Below are positions 12,400 to 46,345 of a stretch of 64,000 bases of DNA, piece after piece (the stretch's first letter is position 1; the number at the start of each line of letters is the position of its first letter). Source of the DNA: Gorsachius magnificus (Eukaryota; Chordata; Aves; Pelecaniformes; Ardeidae); the NCBI GenBank assembly GCA_034008185.1, contig CM067081.1, forward strand, positions 31,804,806-31,868,805, written 5' to 3'. A program made the position numbers and the translations under genes. The notes under the pieces were generated by a model. The model worked only from the letters and a program-made list of their open reading frames with translations. It made no database searches and was not told where the DNA came from.

Positions 12400-12415
12400 C
12401 CCGGCAGGGGGCAGC
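12400..12415 (+). promoter_or_regulatory. CTCF-like motif
   Basis: CCCGGCAGGGGGCAGC closely matches the CTCF core, which requires AGGGGGC. It lies about 200 bp upstream of the first SUCLA2 ATG. Promoter-proximal CTCF sites are common in CpG islands. Occupancy is not shown by sequence alone. Confidence 0.4.
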
Positions 12416-12565
12416 ACGGCCGGTCCGGGGACGGGCGGGGCTCTCGGAGACCATAGAGTGGCCCCTCCCCCCGCGCCGCGGGGCCGTTGTCATTGCGGGA
12501 GCGGAGTCGCGCGAGCGCTTCCTGCTCCGCCCCGTTCCCTCTGCCCCCGCCCCGCCTCGGTGGTA

Positions 12566-12575
12566 GCGCATGCGC
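12566..12575. promoter_or_regulatory. NRF-1 binding site
   Basis: GCGCATGCGC is the exact palindromic consensus of nuclear respiratory factor 1. It lies 36 bp upstream of the first SUCLA2 ATG and next to GC boxes. NRF-1 is the established regulator of many nuclear genes for respiratory and TCA-cycle proteins, so the site fits the gene well. Confidence 0.75.
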
Positions 12576-12611
12576 GCCGGGAGGGGCACCTGAGGGCGAA
12601 GGGGCTCAGCC

Positions 12612-35287
<22,676 letters not shown>

Positions 35288-36030
35288 TCTGAGAAGTGTC
35301 ATGCCAGTGTCTAACATGTTCTCTGAAATACTGTGTTCTGTGGGATATTTTTCATTTTTTTTTGTGTGTGGAGGTTTTGATTGTTTGACAGGCGCACAAG
35401 CTGAAGTACCTGGTCTTTAATGTTAACATTCAGAATGGTCAGAGTTCTTGTAAAAGCGTGTACTGCTGATATTTAGTCCTTTTTTAGTTTTTGTTCTCAA
35501 GCCTCCAGCTTCTGCTGCAGAATGTCACTCGCGATCTACTTCTGCGTTGTCCAAAGTAAAGCTTCTGGTTGAAAAATAATTATTCTGAATAAGTTCTGAA
35601 GTTACTTTACTTGTATTTGTACTAGCCTTGGTTAAAAGTAAATATGACTAGATTATCTAGTTGTCCATGTGGAGAAATGTATTGAAACGGTATTTTATAT
35701 TGGAGACAGTTGTACTTAGCAGTATAATGGACATGAGAAAACCAATCATTATTTATGAACAGGTGCATTTGAACTTGATCAGAAACATTTTTAAAGTGCT
35801 TCACTGAAGTGGCTGGTAACTCTTCTGGACAACGTGTTTAATCACTACGAAATATACTGTAGCACTTAGATTTTCACGATTTCCAGTCCTTACAAAAAAA
35901 GCATCGTGTAGTTTTATATATGAACAAGCATTTACCAAACTTCAAGGAGACAAAATACATAGAGAAATAAAATGTCTATTGTACATCGCCAATAAAATTG
36001 TATATTAATAAAATGTCTCCCAAAACTTCT
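35288..36030 (+). other. SUCLA2: SUCLA2 3' UTR with clustered poly(A) signals
   Basis: AT-rich sequence after the stop. Three AATAAA hexamers lie close together at 35966, 35991 and 36007, so cleavage near 36020-36040 is expected. A GT/T-rich stretch (CTGTCCTTTTC, TTTATATGTC) follows at about 36030-36050. The UTR is about 0.7 kb; a shorter form cannot be excluded. Confidence 0.75.
35966..36012 (+). terminator. SUCLA2: Polyadenylation signal cluster of SUCLA2
   Basis: Three canonical AATAAA hexamers within 47 bp, at 35966-35971, 35991-35996 and 36007-36012, on the gene strand and downstream of the stop. Confidence 0.8.
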
Positions 36031-37057
36031 ACTGTCCTTTTCTTTATATGTCACTATTTTGATATATTGCATATGCTTATGGATTAAACCATAATTTAAG
36101 ATAGAAAGCTAAAAGCTTCTTAGGAGAAAATTTACAACATCACATATGTTAATTTTTTTTTCTCCTTGAATTGCATTGCATGATTAAAACCGTGTGAACT
36201 CAAGCTGTGTTGAAGAGCTGGGACAGATAATGTACATGTAACATCTTACTAACGTGGCCATAACTGATCTCTGCACAAACAAATACACAGGAAAATACTG
36301 CTTTTGGGGAAATGTTGCTTCTACTAACAAATCTAGTATTAACCATTACTTTTTGTCACCTTACAATGCTTTTGGTTTTGGCATTGCATAGAACTTCGAA
36401 CTTGGATGATGATCCATTTACCACTTAGTTTCCAAATTATGTTGAATTACTATTACTTTTTGTTTGTATTTTGTAGGTTTTTTTTTTTTTGTTTTAAATG
36501 CTGTTTTCATGGATGATAGCGTAGTTTTATCAGGAAATATTGAAGACTTGTCTATGGTGGGATTTCAAAATGGGGAATCATATAATCATGAACTAAGAAC
36601 TTAAAAGGATTATGTGAAATGTGGGGAAACTTACAGTCAATCATACATGGTTTTGAGGTAAGTAGGGTGATAAATCAGTTTAAACTAGTGTGGTGTATGA
36701 TAGTTTTTTGGCCGTACTGAACAAAATCAGCAAAAATTAAACTCACTCTGAATTTAAACTGGATTATGTTTGATCCTAGTTGGTCTCTCACAACTGACTA
36801 CTGTCTGCTGTTGATCCAGTATGCTAAACTGGGCTTGTGGGTATGCTTGGGATTGCTTTTGCTCAATGGCCTTGAATAGATTTGCAAAGGTAACTAGTTT
36901 GAATAGATTTGTTAAGCACTGATTAATTTAGAGAATATCATTAATTTCTAGCATGTGGGTTTACTTCTAGCCTTTTTTTTTTTTTTTTACTTTTAAAATC
37001 TGGGTGGAATGATAATGTTCCAGGTTCATAAGGAGGTAATTTTTTTTTTTAAACATA
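36031..37057. other. Intergenic sequence downstream of SUCLA2
   Basis: AT-rich DNA with short T tracts near 36478 and 36971. No exon or repeat family recognised. Confidence 0.6.
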
Positions 37058-37062
37058 CCTAA
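37058..37062 (+). repeat. Left target-site duplication of LTR copy 1
   Basis: CCTAA directly precedes the LTR and is repeated directly after it at 37616-37620. The perfect match fixes both ends of the insertion. Confidence 0.88.
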
Positions 37063-37615
37063 TGTCCTGGTTTCGGCTGGGATAGAGTTAATTTTCTTCA
37101 CAGAAGCTAGCATAGTGCTGTGCTTTGGATTTAGTACTAGAAGAATGTTGATAACACGCTGATGTTTTTAGTTGTTGCCAAGCAGTGCTCAGACTGCTCA
37201 AGGACTTTTTGAGCTTCTCCTGCTCGGCCAGGTGCATAACAAGCTGGGAGTACAGCACAGCTAGGACCCAAACTGTCCAAAGAGCTATTCCATACCATAG
37301 AACGTCATGCTCGGGGGGGTTGGTGGGTCGGTCGGTCGCTCGGGTACTGATCGCTGCTCGGGACGGGCTGGGCATCGGTCAGCGGGTGGTGAGCAATTGC
37401 ATTGTGCATCATTCGTTTTGTATATTCTGTATATTTTGTTATCATTCTCATTATTACTATTATTATTATTTTCTCTTATTAAACTGTCTTTATCTCAGCC
37501 CTCGGCTCTAACCTTTTTCCCCTTCCCGATTCTCTCCCCCATCCCACTGAGGGAGGGGGGGGAGTGAGCGAGCGGCTGCGTGGTGCTTAGTTGCCAGCCG
37601 GGTTAAACCACGACA
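37063..37615 (+). mobile_element. Solo LTR of an avian endogenous retrovirus (LTR copy 1)
   Basis: A 553-bp element begins TGTCCTGGTTTCGGCTGG and ends GGGTTAAACCACGACA, with TG...CA termini. It is flanked by the exact 5-bp direct repeat CCTAA at 37058-37062 and 37616-37620. It has a CpG-rich middle (GGTCGGTCGGTCGCTCGGG) and a TTATTAAACTGTCTTTATC poly(A)-signal region. No gag, pol or env coding sequence adjoins it, so this is a solo LTR left by recombination. The type resembles the ERVL-like LTRs common in Neoaves (family name from memory). Confidence 0.9.
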
Positions 37616-37620
37616 CCTAA

Positions 37621-40600
37621 ACATGCCAGCCTAATTCTTTCTAAATCAGAGGGAGGAACAATAAGACAAAAGTGAATTGATGTTGCCCAAAATGACAAAC
37701 AGAAATGGTCATTTAGTACAAATACCCGACTAGAATAGAAGCAAAACTAGATCCTGCTGTTAGTCCAGAATTTCCTTGTACCCTATTTGAACTGTTAAAT
37801 GTAGTTGAGTAGGGGAGAGGGAACCAAGGCAAGGTCATTGCCATCTTTGAGAGGATTGTAAAGTACTGTCATTCTCAGGAACGTACTCACAAGTAATAGA
37901 CTTGGCAGAAAGCAGTGTTTGCTGTTAGGGTAATTCCGAAGCCCGTAGTATTTCTTTAACAAAGAATGAGGAATAGGTGTGGGATAGGAAGGTGGCTGGA
38001 TATGATTTCCTGACCAGAGTGTTCAGAATGTACCAAATCACTCTTAACGCTAAAATAACAATCTGTAGAGTGGAAGGTAGCTGCTTTAAGTTACTTCAGC
38101 AATGCTTATGGGCTTTGTAATCCAAATACTTCCTAACTGGAAAAAAAAAAATTGAATTTGTCTTTGGAAACAGCGGTGTGTGAGGGGTTGAAAATGGCCT
38201 GTCAGATAGGGTGGGAGGCACGGGAGGAGTGTGAATGGTAATGTGAAGGACTGTGACTAGGATGGTGTATGTGGGTGGTGTATATAGGTGGCAGGCACGC
38301 CCCTTTCCAAAGATAGGGGTCTGGAAACATTATTTCTTGTTATTTCACTTGATGAAGAGACAGAAATTAGTGATTGACTGGTTTGTGTTTGGGTTTTTTA
38401 ACAAGGTGCTGGAGTGCTACGGGACCTTTTAATTATGTGTATGTTTTAATCATTCTTCAGACTGTTTCGCCTAAATCAAAGTATGTTGCAACCAAGGAAT
38501 GTTAATCCACTTGGTGTGTAGCTGATAATTTAAAGGCCCAAAGCTGCGTAGGAACTATCTGAATCTACTTGAAGTCTTATAAACAACCTCCTTACCCATA
38601 CTGTATCGCAATATTAATAATCAAAGTTGTGTAAGAACGGAAACTTCCTAAAATTAGCCTGTATAGCCAAAAGCAAATTTTCTAACAAAGTAAACAAAAC
38701 ATGAAAAATCTGTGAACAACTTCTTGCCGATAAGAGCTTCAAAGGAGCGGGAATTTTAACGGCAGTAAAAGGAGTTTGTATTAGATGAGTTGCTGCCTTT
38801 TGATACGGTTGTTACCAATGCAGAGTTTTGCAACTGTTTTGAGATATCATAAAAGCAAATGCCTTTTTGCAAGAAATAGTGTAACCACTACCAACCTTCA
38901 AATTCAGAAACTGTCTGTTCTCGTGTTCCACGGCTACCTCAAGTGTTAGGCTTGTGGCACGTTGTGGCCAACGTGCTGGAAGACAGCTCTGGTGGACACT
39001 AAGGGTGAATCTTACTCCATAAGTATTCAGAAAGATTGTCTCTTTTTTTATGTGTTATCTACTGAACCAATTTTGGTTTAATGTGTGAAACCACTTTCTA
39101 ATGGGGTGCTTCAGTGAAATAATTGACTTCCATGGAAAAACAGACAACAGAATTCTAAGTAGTATTAATACAGATACTGCTGGTGGATATATTCAGATTT
39201 GGTTAAACCAATTCTTATGCTAGAATTCCAATGTTGAGCAGTTTGAAAGAAAAGCAAAAAATGAAGCTCTGAAGGAGCTGGGAATAAAGCTGTATTTCAA
39301 ATTACTAATAGGTCTGATGCATTAATGTTACCGTATAGTAACCCCTTGAAGAACTCCCTGCAGCAAGGAGAAAAACTCCAGTTTCATGAAACTGCTAAGC
39401 TTGTGGCTAGCTAGCTTCATACCTTCTGCAGATGAAAGAGTAGCCCTGGATTTAATGGAGGCTTAATTGCAAGCTTATGGTAGTATTTGAAAACAAATAT
39501 TTAAATTCAAATATCCAGCTGATACGAACACAAGAGAAGGTCGAGTAGGATGCGCATGAAGCAATAGCTCACCTTTGAGCTGTGTGGGGGCTGTAGGCAG
39601 GACGTGGTGAATTGCCACGGGGGAACCCGTGCCTCAGCGTACCAAGGCTTGGTCCCAACTCACGATGTCGGTCTGCCTGCCTTTTGCCTGACAGACTGTC
39701 ACTGCAGGTGGTATCTTTAATGTCTGCTATATCCCAGTCATGGGAAGCTGCAGGGTTAAGAAAACTGTACTGGCCAGCGTTCTGTGAAAGATGTATCATA
39801 AGGTCTTCATCTTGTGAGGGGAGGTAGGGAAGAGGAAAAAAGTGCAGCTCGACCTCCCTGGTGAACAGAGTGGGGCCGAGGGTGGGGAGGCGATGCCAGC
39901 TGTCTGTTCTTCCCAGCACGTTGCCTGGCAGTCAGCTGAAGTACCAAGCACCTGAAGAAGAAAGAGGAGGAGAGTTTATTACTAGATTTAATTTGAAGCC
40001 ATGCTATTCCAGCCAGTCTGGGTGGACATCAGCAGCCTTAGTGTGTACTTGGTGCAAAACTTTTTAATATGAACTGTAAATACCACTGAAATTCAGTTAC
40101 TGCTGTTCTACATGACAGGGACTGACCGCATGGGTCAGGTAAAACGTTCATCTAGCAGGAGATGCTTGGGAAAGGTACTGGATGTGGATAAGCAATAATG
40201 ATGCCTCGCAAATATACCCTCCCAGTCAGCAGCAATTTGGGGCTCAGAGTATTGGTAGAGGTAGATAAAACTGAGGCAAAACTACTCAAAGCTGGCAGTG
40301 GCTGCACCCCAGAGTTCCCATTCTGCTGGTGAGCTTTTGCACATCAGGTGCGTTTGTTCTCATTTGAGGTGAATAGCTGAAACACCCGGCAAACTAAACT
40401 ACATTTTTTATTTTTTTTTTCCAGTCAAATGAAATAATCAGTTTTGTAAGACAGTATGTTGTAATTAAGCAATCCTTAAAATGTAATGAAAGGTTTTCTT
40501 CAAGTGTGCGTTAAAGTGCAAGAAACCTAATGAAGGGCCTATACACAGGCATTCATCTGTTTGGTTTGTGGGGTTTTTTTCCTCTCCTGTTTACAACCAG

Positions 40601-41941
40601 TGGCAACATACTCCCACAAGCAGGGAATGATGGGGCAGTCAGGTGTTTTTTTCCCCTGAAGAACAGGGAACAGAGGCGTAAAGTCACTTGGGTGTGGTGG
40701 ATGATATGAGGCCAGTAAACAATTTTGCTCACAAAAATAAAATCTAAAAGACGTCTGCAGAGACAGAGGGAATGCTGTGGGAGCAATAGATACGCAGCCA
40801 TGGCGGTAGTTTATTCCTCATACAGAGTTACGGTCTTCTGCGTTCTCAGGGCAGATAATTTCTGGACTTAATTGTCTTTGGTTTCACAGGCAATAATTAG
40901 CTCCTTGGCTCTAGGAAAGCAGAAATTCAGAGTGCGGGAAGAGAGCTGGGGGTGCTGTGTATTAGACTCTCCACCACTTTTGGTAATTCACTTTCCTTAA
41001 GGGAAATTCAGTGAGTTTTTGTTTTGTTTTTTCACCTGCTCTCACTTTTTTCTGAATTTGTATCATGCTCTGGACTAAAATTATCTTATTTGGTGTCAGT
41101 CTGCACTGAAGTTCAAAAACACTTTGAGGGACCTTAACTGTGCGCCTGTTTCCTAGAGCTGCTGTCTCCTGCTGCAGCTTCTGCTGCTGCTTGAAATCTT
41201 CCCTGGTCCGTCCTTTCCTTCGCAATGATGGCTGATTTCTGTGAATGTTGGGGGTAGCATGTGGAGGGAAATGAGAAGGGATCCAAATGGGTACAGCCTC
41301 AATAAAAGACTTCACTGCAAATAACACCAAACTACTCTTTGTATTGTTTTTATACTTCACCCAGATTCTGAGAGCGTGCCAGGAGTTTTATCTGTATATG
41401 TATGTCCGTGTGTATATATGTGCATGTGGGTCTATGCATGTGTATGTATAACCATATTGAGAGTGAGATTAATACATGGGAATTTGGGAACCGTTTATCG
41501 GTTTACTGCGGTACACAGTAGGCTGTGTTAATGGTACCTGTTCTCATTATTCATGGCCCTTTTAAACAGAAAAGATGTATTGCTTGGGGGGGGGGAAGAG
41601 CCAGTATTGCCTCTTGTTTTGAGCATCACCTGAGAAAGAGAGTGATGGACCATTGTTGCACTATGCATCTCTCTGCTGCTACTGACTTTGTTATCCTTTT
41701 AACCGCTGCTTGCAGGAGGTCCGGGTCGGCAGAGCTGCCGATAGCTTTGGGAGAGAGCCATGCACTTGGCAGTTTCAGGCCGTAGAGAGAATGGAGTTGT
41801 GGTCATTGAAAAATCACACCATAGGACAAAAAGGACAAAAACAGGACTTGGGGGTCCTCAGTCCTATGAGCGAGGAGTAAGAAAGCTCTTTTGTCATCTT
41901 TTTCCATGCTTTTGACCTTTCCTGCAGTAGGCAACATCAAA
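37621..41941. other. Intergenic sequence between LTR copies 1 and 2
   Basis: About 4.3 kb without a recognisable exon. It contains a purine/pyrimidine TG- and TA-rich stretch at about 41393-41455 and a G run at 41585. Short open frames on both strands show no family resemblance. Confidence 0.55.
41393..41455. repeat. TG/TA-rich simple sequence
   Basis: Imperfect alternating TGTATA, TGTGTATATATGTGCATG units, a degenerate dinucleotide microsatellite with Z-DNA-like alternation. Confidence 0.7.
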
Positions 41942-41946
41942 TCTTC

Positions 41947-42530
41947 TGTATTGGGTTGGGCTGAGGTGGGGTTAATTTTCCTCATAGCAGGCCTCACAGT
42001 GCTGTGCTTTCTATTGGCATGTAGAAAGGGGTTGATAACACACCAGGGGTTTGGCTACTGCTGAGCAGTGCTCCCACAGCATCAAGGCTGGGTCTCCACT
42101 GTTCCCCCCACACCACCACTGGGCTGGGTGGGAACAAGATCTTGGGAGGGGACATAGCCAAGACACCTGACCCAAACTGACCAAAGGGTGTCTGCTCAGA
42201 GATAAAAGCTAAGGGAAAGGAGGAGGAAGGGGGGGGGCACCCGTTTTTTACAGCATTTTGTCTTCTGGAGCAACCACTGTGTGTACTGAAGCTCTGCTTC
42301 CCAGGAAGTGGCTGGACATTGCCTGCTAATGGGAAGTAGAGAATAAAATCTTGTTTTCCTTTTGCTACACACGTGGCCTTTGCTTCTGCTTTTATTAAAC
42401 TGCCTTTATCTTGACCCACGAGTTTTCTTTCTTTTCCATCTCGTTTTCTCCCCACCTGTCCTGCATAAAGAGGGGAGTGATAGAGTGGCTTGGTGGCACC
42501 TGGTGTCCAGCCAAGGTCAAACCCATCACA
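41947..42530 (+). mobile_element. Solo LTR of a related avian endogenous retrovirus (LTR copy 2)
   Basis: Begins TGTATTGGGTTGGGCTGAGG and ends GGTCAAACCCATCACA (584 bp). It shares several ordered blocks with copy 1: GTTAATTTTC, CAGTGCTGTGCTTT, GGTTGATAACAC, TTTATTAAACTGCCTTTATC and GGTGTCCAGCC. The flanks TCTTC (41942-41946) and TCATC (42531-42535) differ at one base, as expected for an aged 5-bp target duplication. It represents a different subfamily from copies 1 and 3. No internal retroviral gene is attached. Confidence 0.82.
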
Positions 42531-43716
42531 TCATCTCACCAAGAAGAGCCATACCAGGTATTGGATGTGACCTGATCTTGTGACTTGGCTGGATCTACTC
42601 ACTGTGGCTGAGCAGGTTGGTGGCATTCATGGTTCTTTGCAAAGTTGGCTGATGCTGAAAGGCTCAAAGCTGCTTCCTGGCCAGCAATCTTCAGCAGCAA
42701 TTTTCAGTCCTTGCTAGCTGCTTTACCCTTTTCTCTGAACTAATCATCTAACTTGTTCGAGGGAATAGCAAGTATGCTTCTCTAATGTTTTCCTGATACT
42801 CACTTTTAATCTACCATGATCCCAAAGGTAAGCAAGCTGCAGTGTTCCTATTTATGATCCTAAACAGATTGCAGTGTTGTCCTCACACTAGAAGGGGCAA
42901 AAAACAGAAGAAAAGAAGCTAAATCTAGTGAAGCTTGCAGCTGTGGGATATGGGATGGTGCCCTCAGTGCTGTCACAAGACTAAGGTACCCTTCACCCAC
43001 CTGGTCTCCCCAATGTGTCCTCAACCCTCGTTGCCATGGCAGGTCTACTGCAATTTGGAGTAGCCCCGTGACCGGTGTCTGCAGTGATCGGATGTGATTA
43101 CCTCTGATGCCTGCCATTGCCCTTCCTCCAAGAACAATCGTGGCCATGACCTCTTACCAGGGTCCCTGAAAATATTCAAAGAAAACTGATTTAGAGCAGC
43201 TCCTGTCCTTGATGTTCTTGGAAAGAAACTAATGCCAGCACAGCACAGCGCTCTGTAAGACGTTCTCCCTGACAGCTTGATCCTACCCTTCTTCAAAAAA
43301 GGAAAACAAGAAAACCCTCTCTATTCCCCCCCCCCAACCTCAAACCACCCCAACCAAGACTTTTTAACCATGTGTTACTATTTCCTGGTGTTAGTTCCTT
43401 GCACCTAGAACAGCTTAGCTGCACGTTCTGTGCATTTAAAGTCGACTGCTCTCCTTTACTTGTACTTTGACTTCTCCACTGCTTCTTGGCAGCTTGCCTA
43501 TACACTGGTTGATTGTTCCCCCCCTCCCCCCCCAGCTGTCTGTCAAGCAATGCTTTCATACACTGAGTCTAGTAGAAGTAATGCCATAAATCCACTTCCC
43601 TAACTAGCGCATCATTTGCTGCTTATGGAATCCTTGTATACATATCCTTTGGTAGTACAGAATTTCTTGTTGTCTTATGCAAAAGTTTTTTTAACCTAAA
43701 ATTTCTGTTATCATGA
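42531..43716. other. Sequence between LTR copies 2 and 3
   Basis: About 1.2 kb with C-rich runs near 43327 and 43518. I looked for retroviral gag, pro or pol motifs and saw none. A weak LINE-like minus-strand resemblance near 43150-43250 is too poor to call. Confidence 0.5.
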
Positions 43717-44183
43717 TGTAATGGGCTGGGGTGGAGTTAACTTTCTTCAGAGAAGCCCGTATGGTGCTGTGCTTTGGATTTGTGATTGAAAGAGTGTTGA
43801 CAGCACGCTGATGTTTTGACAGTTGCTGGGCAGTGCTTGCACAGTGTCGAGCCTCTCTCCATTGCTCACTCTGCATCCCCCAGCAAGCAGGCTGGGGACA
43901 AGCAAGAGGCTGGAAGGGGAGACATCTGGGACAGTTGACCCCAACTGACCAAAGGGGTATCCCATGCCATATGACATCATGCTTAGCAATAACACTGGGG
44001 ATTTTGTCTTCTAAGCTGCCTGTTGCTCCAAGACTGTCTGGGCATCGGTCTGCTTGTGGGAGGTTGTGAGCAACTGCCTTTGCATCACTTATTAAACTGT
44101 CTCTGTGTTGGCCCATGAGTCTTCTCATTTTTGGTCTTCCTGTTGACAGTGAGTTAGTGGCTGTGTGGATGCTTGTGTAGTTG
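43717..44183 (+). mobile_element. LTR of a related avian endogenous retrovirus, 3'-truncated (LTR copy 3)
   Basis: Begins TGTAATGGGCTGGGGTGG and follows copy 1 block by block: GAGTTAACTTTCTTCAGAGA, GTGCTGTGCTTTGGATTTG, GACAGCACGCTGATGTTTT, TCTGGGCATCGGTC and CTTATTAAACTGTCTCTG. Similarity fades after GTGGATGCTTGTGTAGTTG near 44183, before the expected ACGACA end, so the 3' end is lost or diverged. No target duplication can be shown. It looks closer to copy 1 than to copy 2. Confidence 0.82.
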
Positions 44184-45649
44184 TGGAAAGGTCCTTTTTG
44201 AAATGCGTTGCTGTACCCATCAGAAAGACTGTTTCTTCAGAGCTCACTTGGAATAGGTATATTGTGAAGAGCCATTTAAGTCAAAGTGAAGAGATGCTTT
44301 CTCCTAGATCTGCACAACCATGCCTTAAAGAGAAGGTTGTTAGGCTTTTTTTTTTTTTTTAAAAAAAAAGTGTTAGGCTATTGCAGTGGTTGCTGGCCTG
44401 ATCCTCAGGTCAAGAGAAAGATACCTGTTTCCTACCCAGCTTTTTGCAAATGGTTAAGCTGCTAGACACAAGTGCTGCCTATTTGTTTTGAAGCCATAGG
44501 CTGAATGTTTCAAGGGGAAACGATCACTGAACTCGCCTGGTCTAGGACTTGGCACAGACAGGGCCACTGAGATCTGAATTGCTTATTTTTATAGCAGCTG
44601 ACCCATGCTTGAACATGATCTGCCGATCTCAGTGCGTGCCTGAGTTCTGCAAACCTAGATGGTGCGGTGCCAAGGAGTATTTTATCTCTCCTTTTTCATT
44701 TGCTTGACATCACCATCACATAAGAATTTCTTTGATATCTTTGCAATGAAGTTGCTTGGGTGTCCTAGTTGCAGTCAGGACTCTAGTATTGCTTAACCAT
44801 AACACACAGGTGAGAATGCACTATTCCTGCCCAGTTCTTTCCAGTTCAGCTGGAATAAAGGGGAAGGAAAAGATCCATATCCCACAGAGTGATGGGGACA
44901 ATAGTAGGAACAAGGTGCCTTCTTCTCAGCCCCTTCCTTTTAGCTATTTCTGCTCTCTTCACCTTTCATTGCAGGTGACTTTTCTTTCATATTTAACACT
45001 TGTTATCACAAACCAAGGCATCTCCCAGCCACCTGCCATTCATTTGTCAACCTCCTCCTTGTCCTTTCTTAAAAGTAAATCTAAAACCATCTCACTCACC
45101 TTTGGTTCTGAAGTGCTGTCTCAACCAAAATCCCACCTGGCCTCCCTTGCTGGTGGGTAACAGCTCCAAGTAGTCGTCACCTGTATCCTCTTTATAGAAG
45201 ACATCCCCACTGAAGAGCTGCTACCTTCATCGGTCCAGGGCCTTGCAAGATGGTGCCATTAAACAAATGCTCTCCCAGCTCAGGGGAAGCCCGGGTCTGC
45301 CTTAATGGCATGTGAATATAATGCAGTGAAACGTGCTGGAAAATACTCACTCCTGGCTTTCAATTGCCTTGGATGACTTGGATCAAACCATCCAACATCC
45401 TTCTGTAGCAGAGTAATAGGTCTTGTAGATAAAAGGCAATATTTTCCTATGAAAGCTGGGGAGCTTGGTTTGATGAAACCATTAGCAGCTGGGCAGGCCC
45501 ACAGTCAGGGAATAGTGGTTCACTGCAGCATGGAAGGACCCAGGGAGCGAGATCATGCAGTGGTCTGTCCTGGGTCTGACTCTAGCTGGTGTTTTCCTTA
45601 TAATAGCATTCATGATGGGAGAATGCACTCATTTAATGTATAGATGGCA
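44184..45649. other. Intergenic sequence
   Basis: A T14-A9 run near 44347-44370 is the only marked simple sequence. No gene recognised. Confidence 0.5.
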
Positions 45650-46345
45650 TAAAGCTAGGGAAGGCTGCATGTGCACTTGAAGACAAGAAAAAAATTCAAA
45701 ATTAATTTAACAGAGTGAAATATGAGAGACAAAACATGAGGTGTTTCACCTGGACCATGGTATTGAACACCAGGGAAACGGTGGCCAGATAGCAGTTGCA
45801 GAAAAGGAGAAAAGGGAGGTAGTTAAGGTGTATTACTGTGGAAAAGGAATAAATTTTAAAGAGTTGAATAAAGAGAAGGATGAGCAATACTTGATATCTT
45901 CAGTGGAGTAACGTAGGCAATTTTCAGCGTATCTGGAAAGATGTAGCTCAGTTGGAGAAAGTGAAGATGAGGCCAGCATGAGTGATCCAAGGTCTGGAAA
46001 ACCTGACCTTGGAGGAGAGAGAGAAAAACACGGGAGCTGTTTAGGTTAGAGAAGAGATGGCTGAAGGCAGACAAAGTTTACAAAAGGGTGTTAGAAAGAG
46101 GGTTAAGGAATAATCTGTTCTCCATATTTGTGGCAGATAGGATGAGGAGCCCCAGGCTTAAACCGTAACCTCTCTGGTTGTAGTTAAGACGCTAGGAAGA
46201 GCTTTTCGTGGTAAGGACTGCAAAGCACTGAGACAGCTTGGCTGGGACACTGCTGGGTCTTCCCTGCAGAGGCCTTTAGGAGCAGGGTAGAGGGCAGGCA
46301 GGTTAGACCTCGTCAAATTCCCTTCAGCCCTGTTTTTCTGTGTTT
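45650..46345 (+). mobile_element. Old, decayed CR1 LINE
   Basis: The forward strand follows the CR1 3' half in order but with many changes: GGTCTGGAAAACCTGACCTT, GGATGAGGAGCCCCAGGCTT, GCTAGGAAGAGCTTTTC, GCAGAGGCCTTTAGGAGCAG, then CCTTCAGCCCTGTTTTTCTG as the 3' UTR. It resembles ancient amniote CR1 rather than the younger copies here. Reading frames are broken. The 5' boundary is a guess. Confidence 0.6.

Noticed and set aside
41947..44183. LTR copies 2 and 3 as the two ends of one provirus
   Set aside because: They belong to different subfamilies, copy 2 has its own near-perfect target duplication, and the 1.2 kb between them shows no retroviral coding motif.
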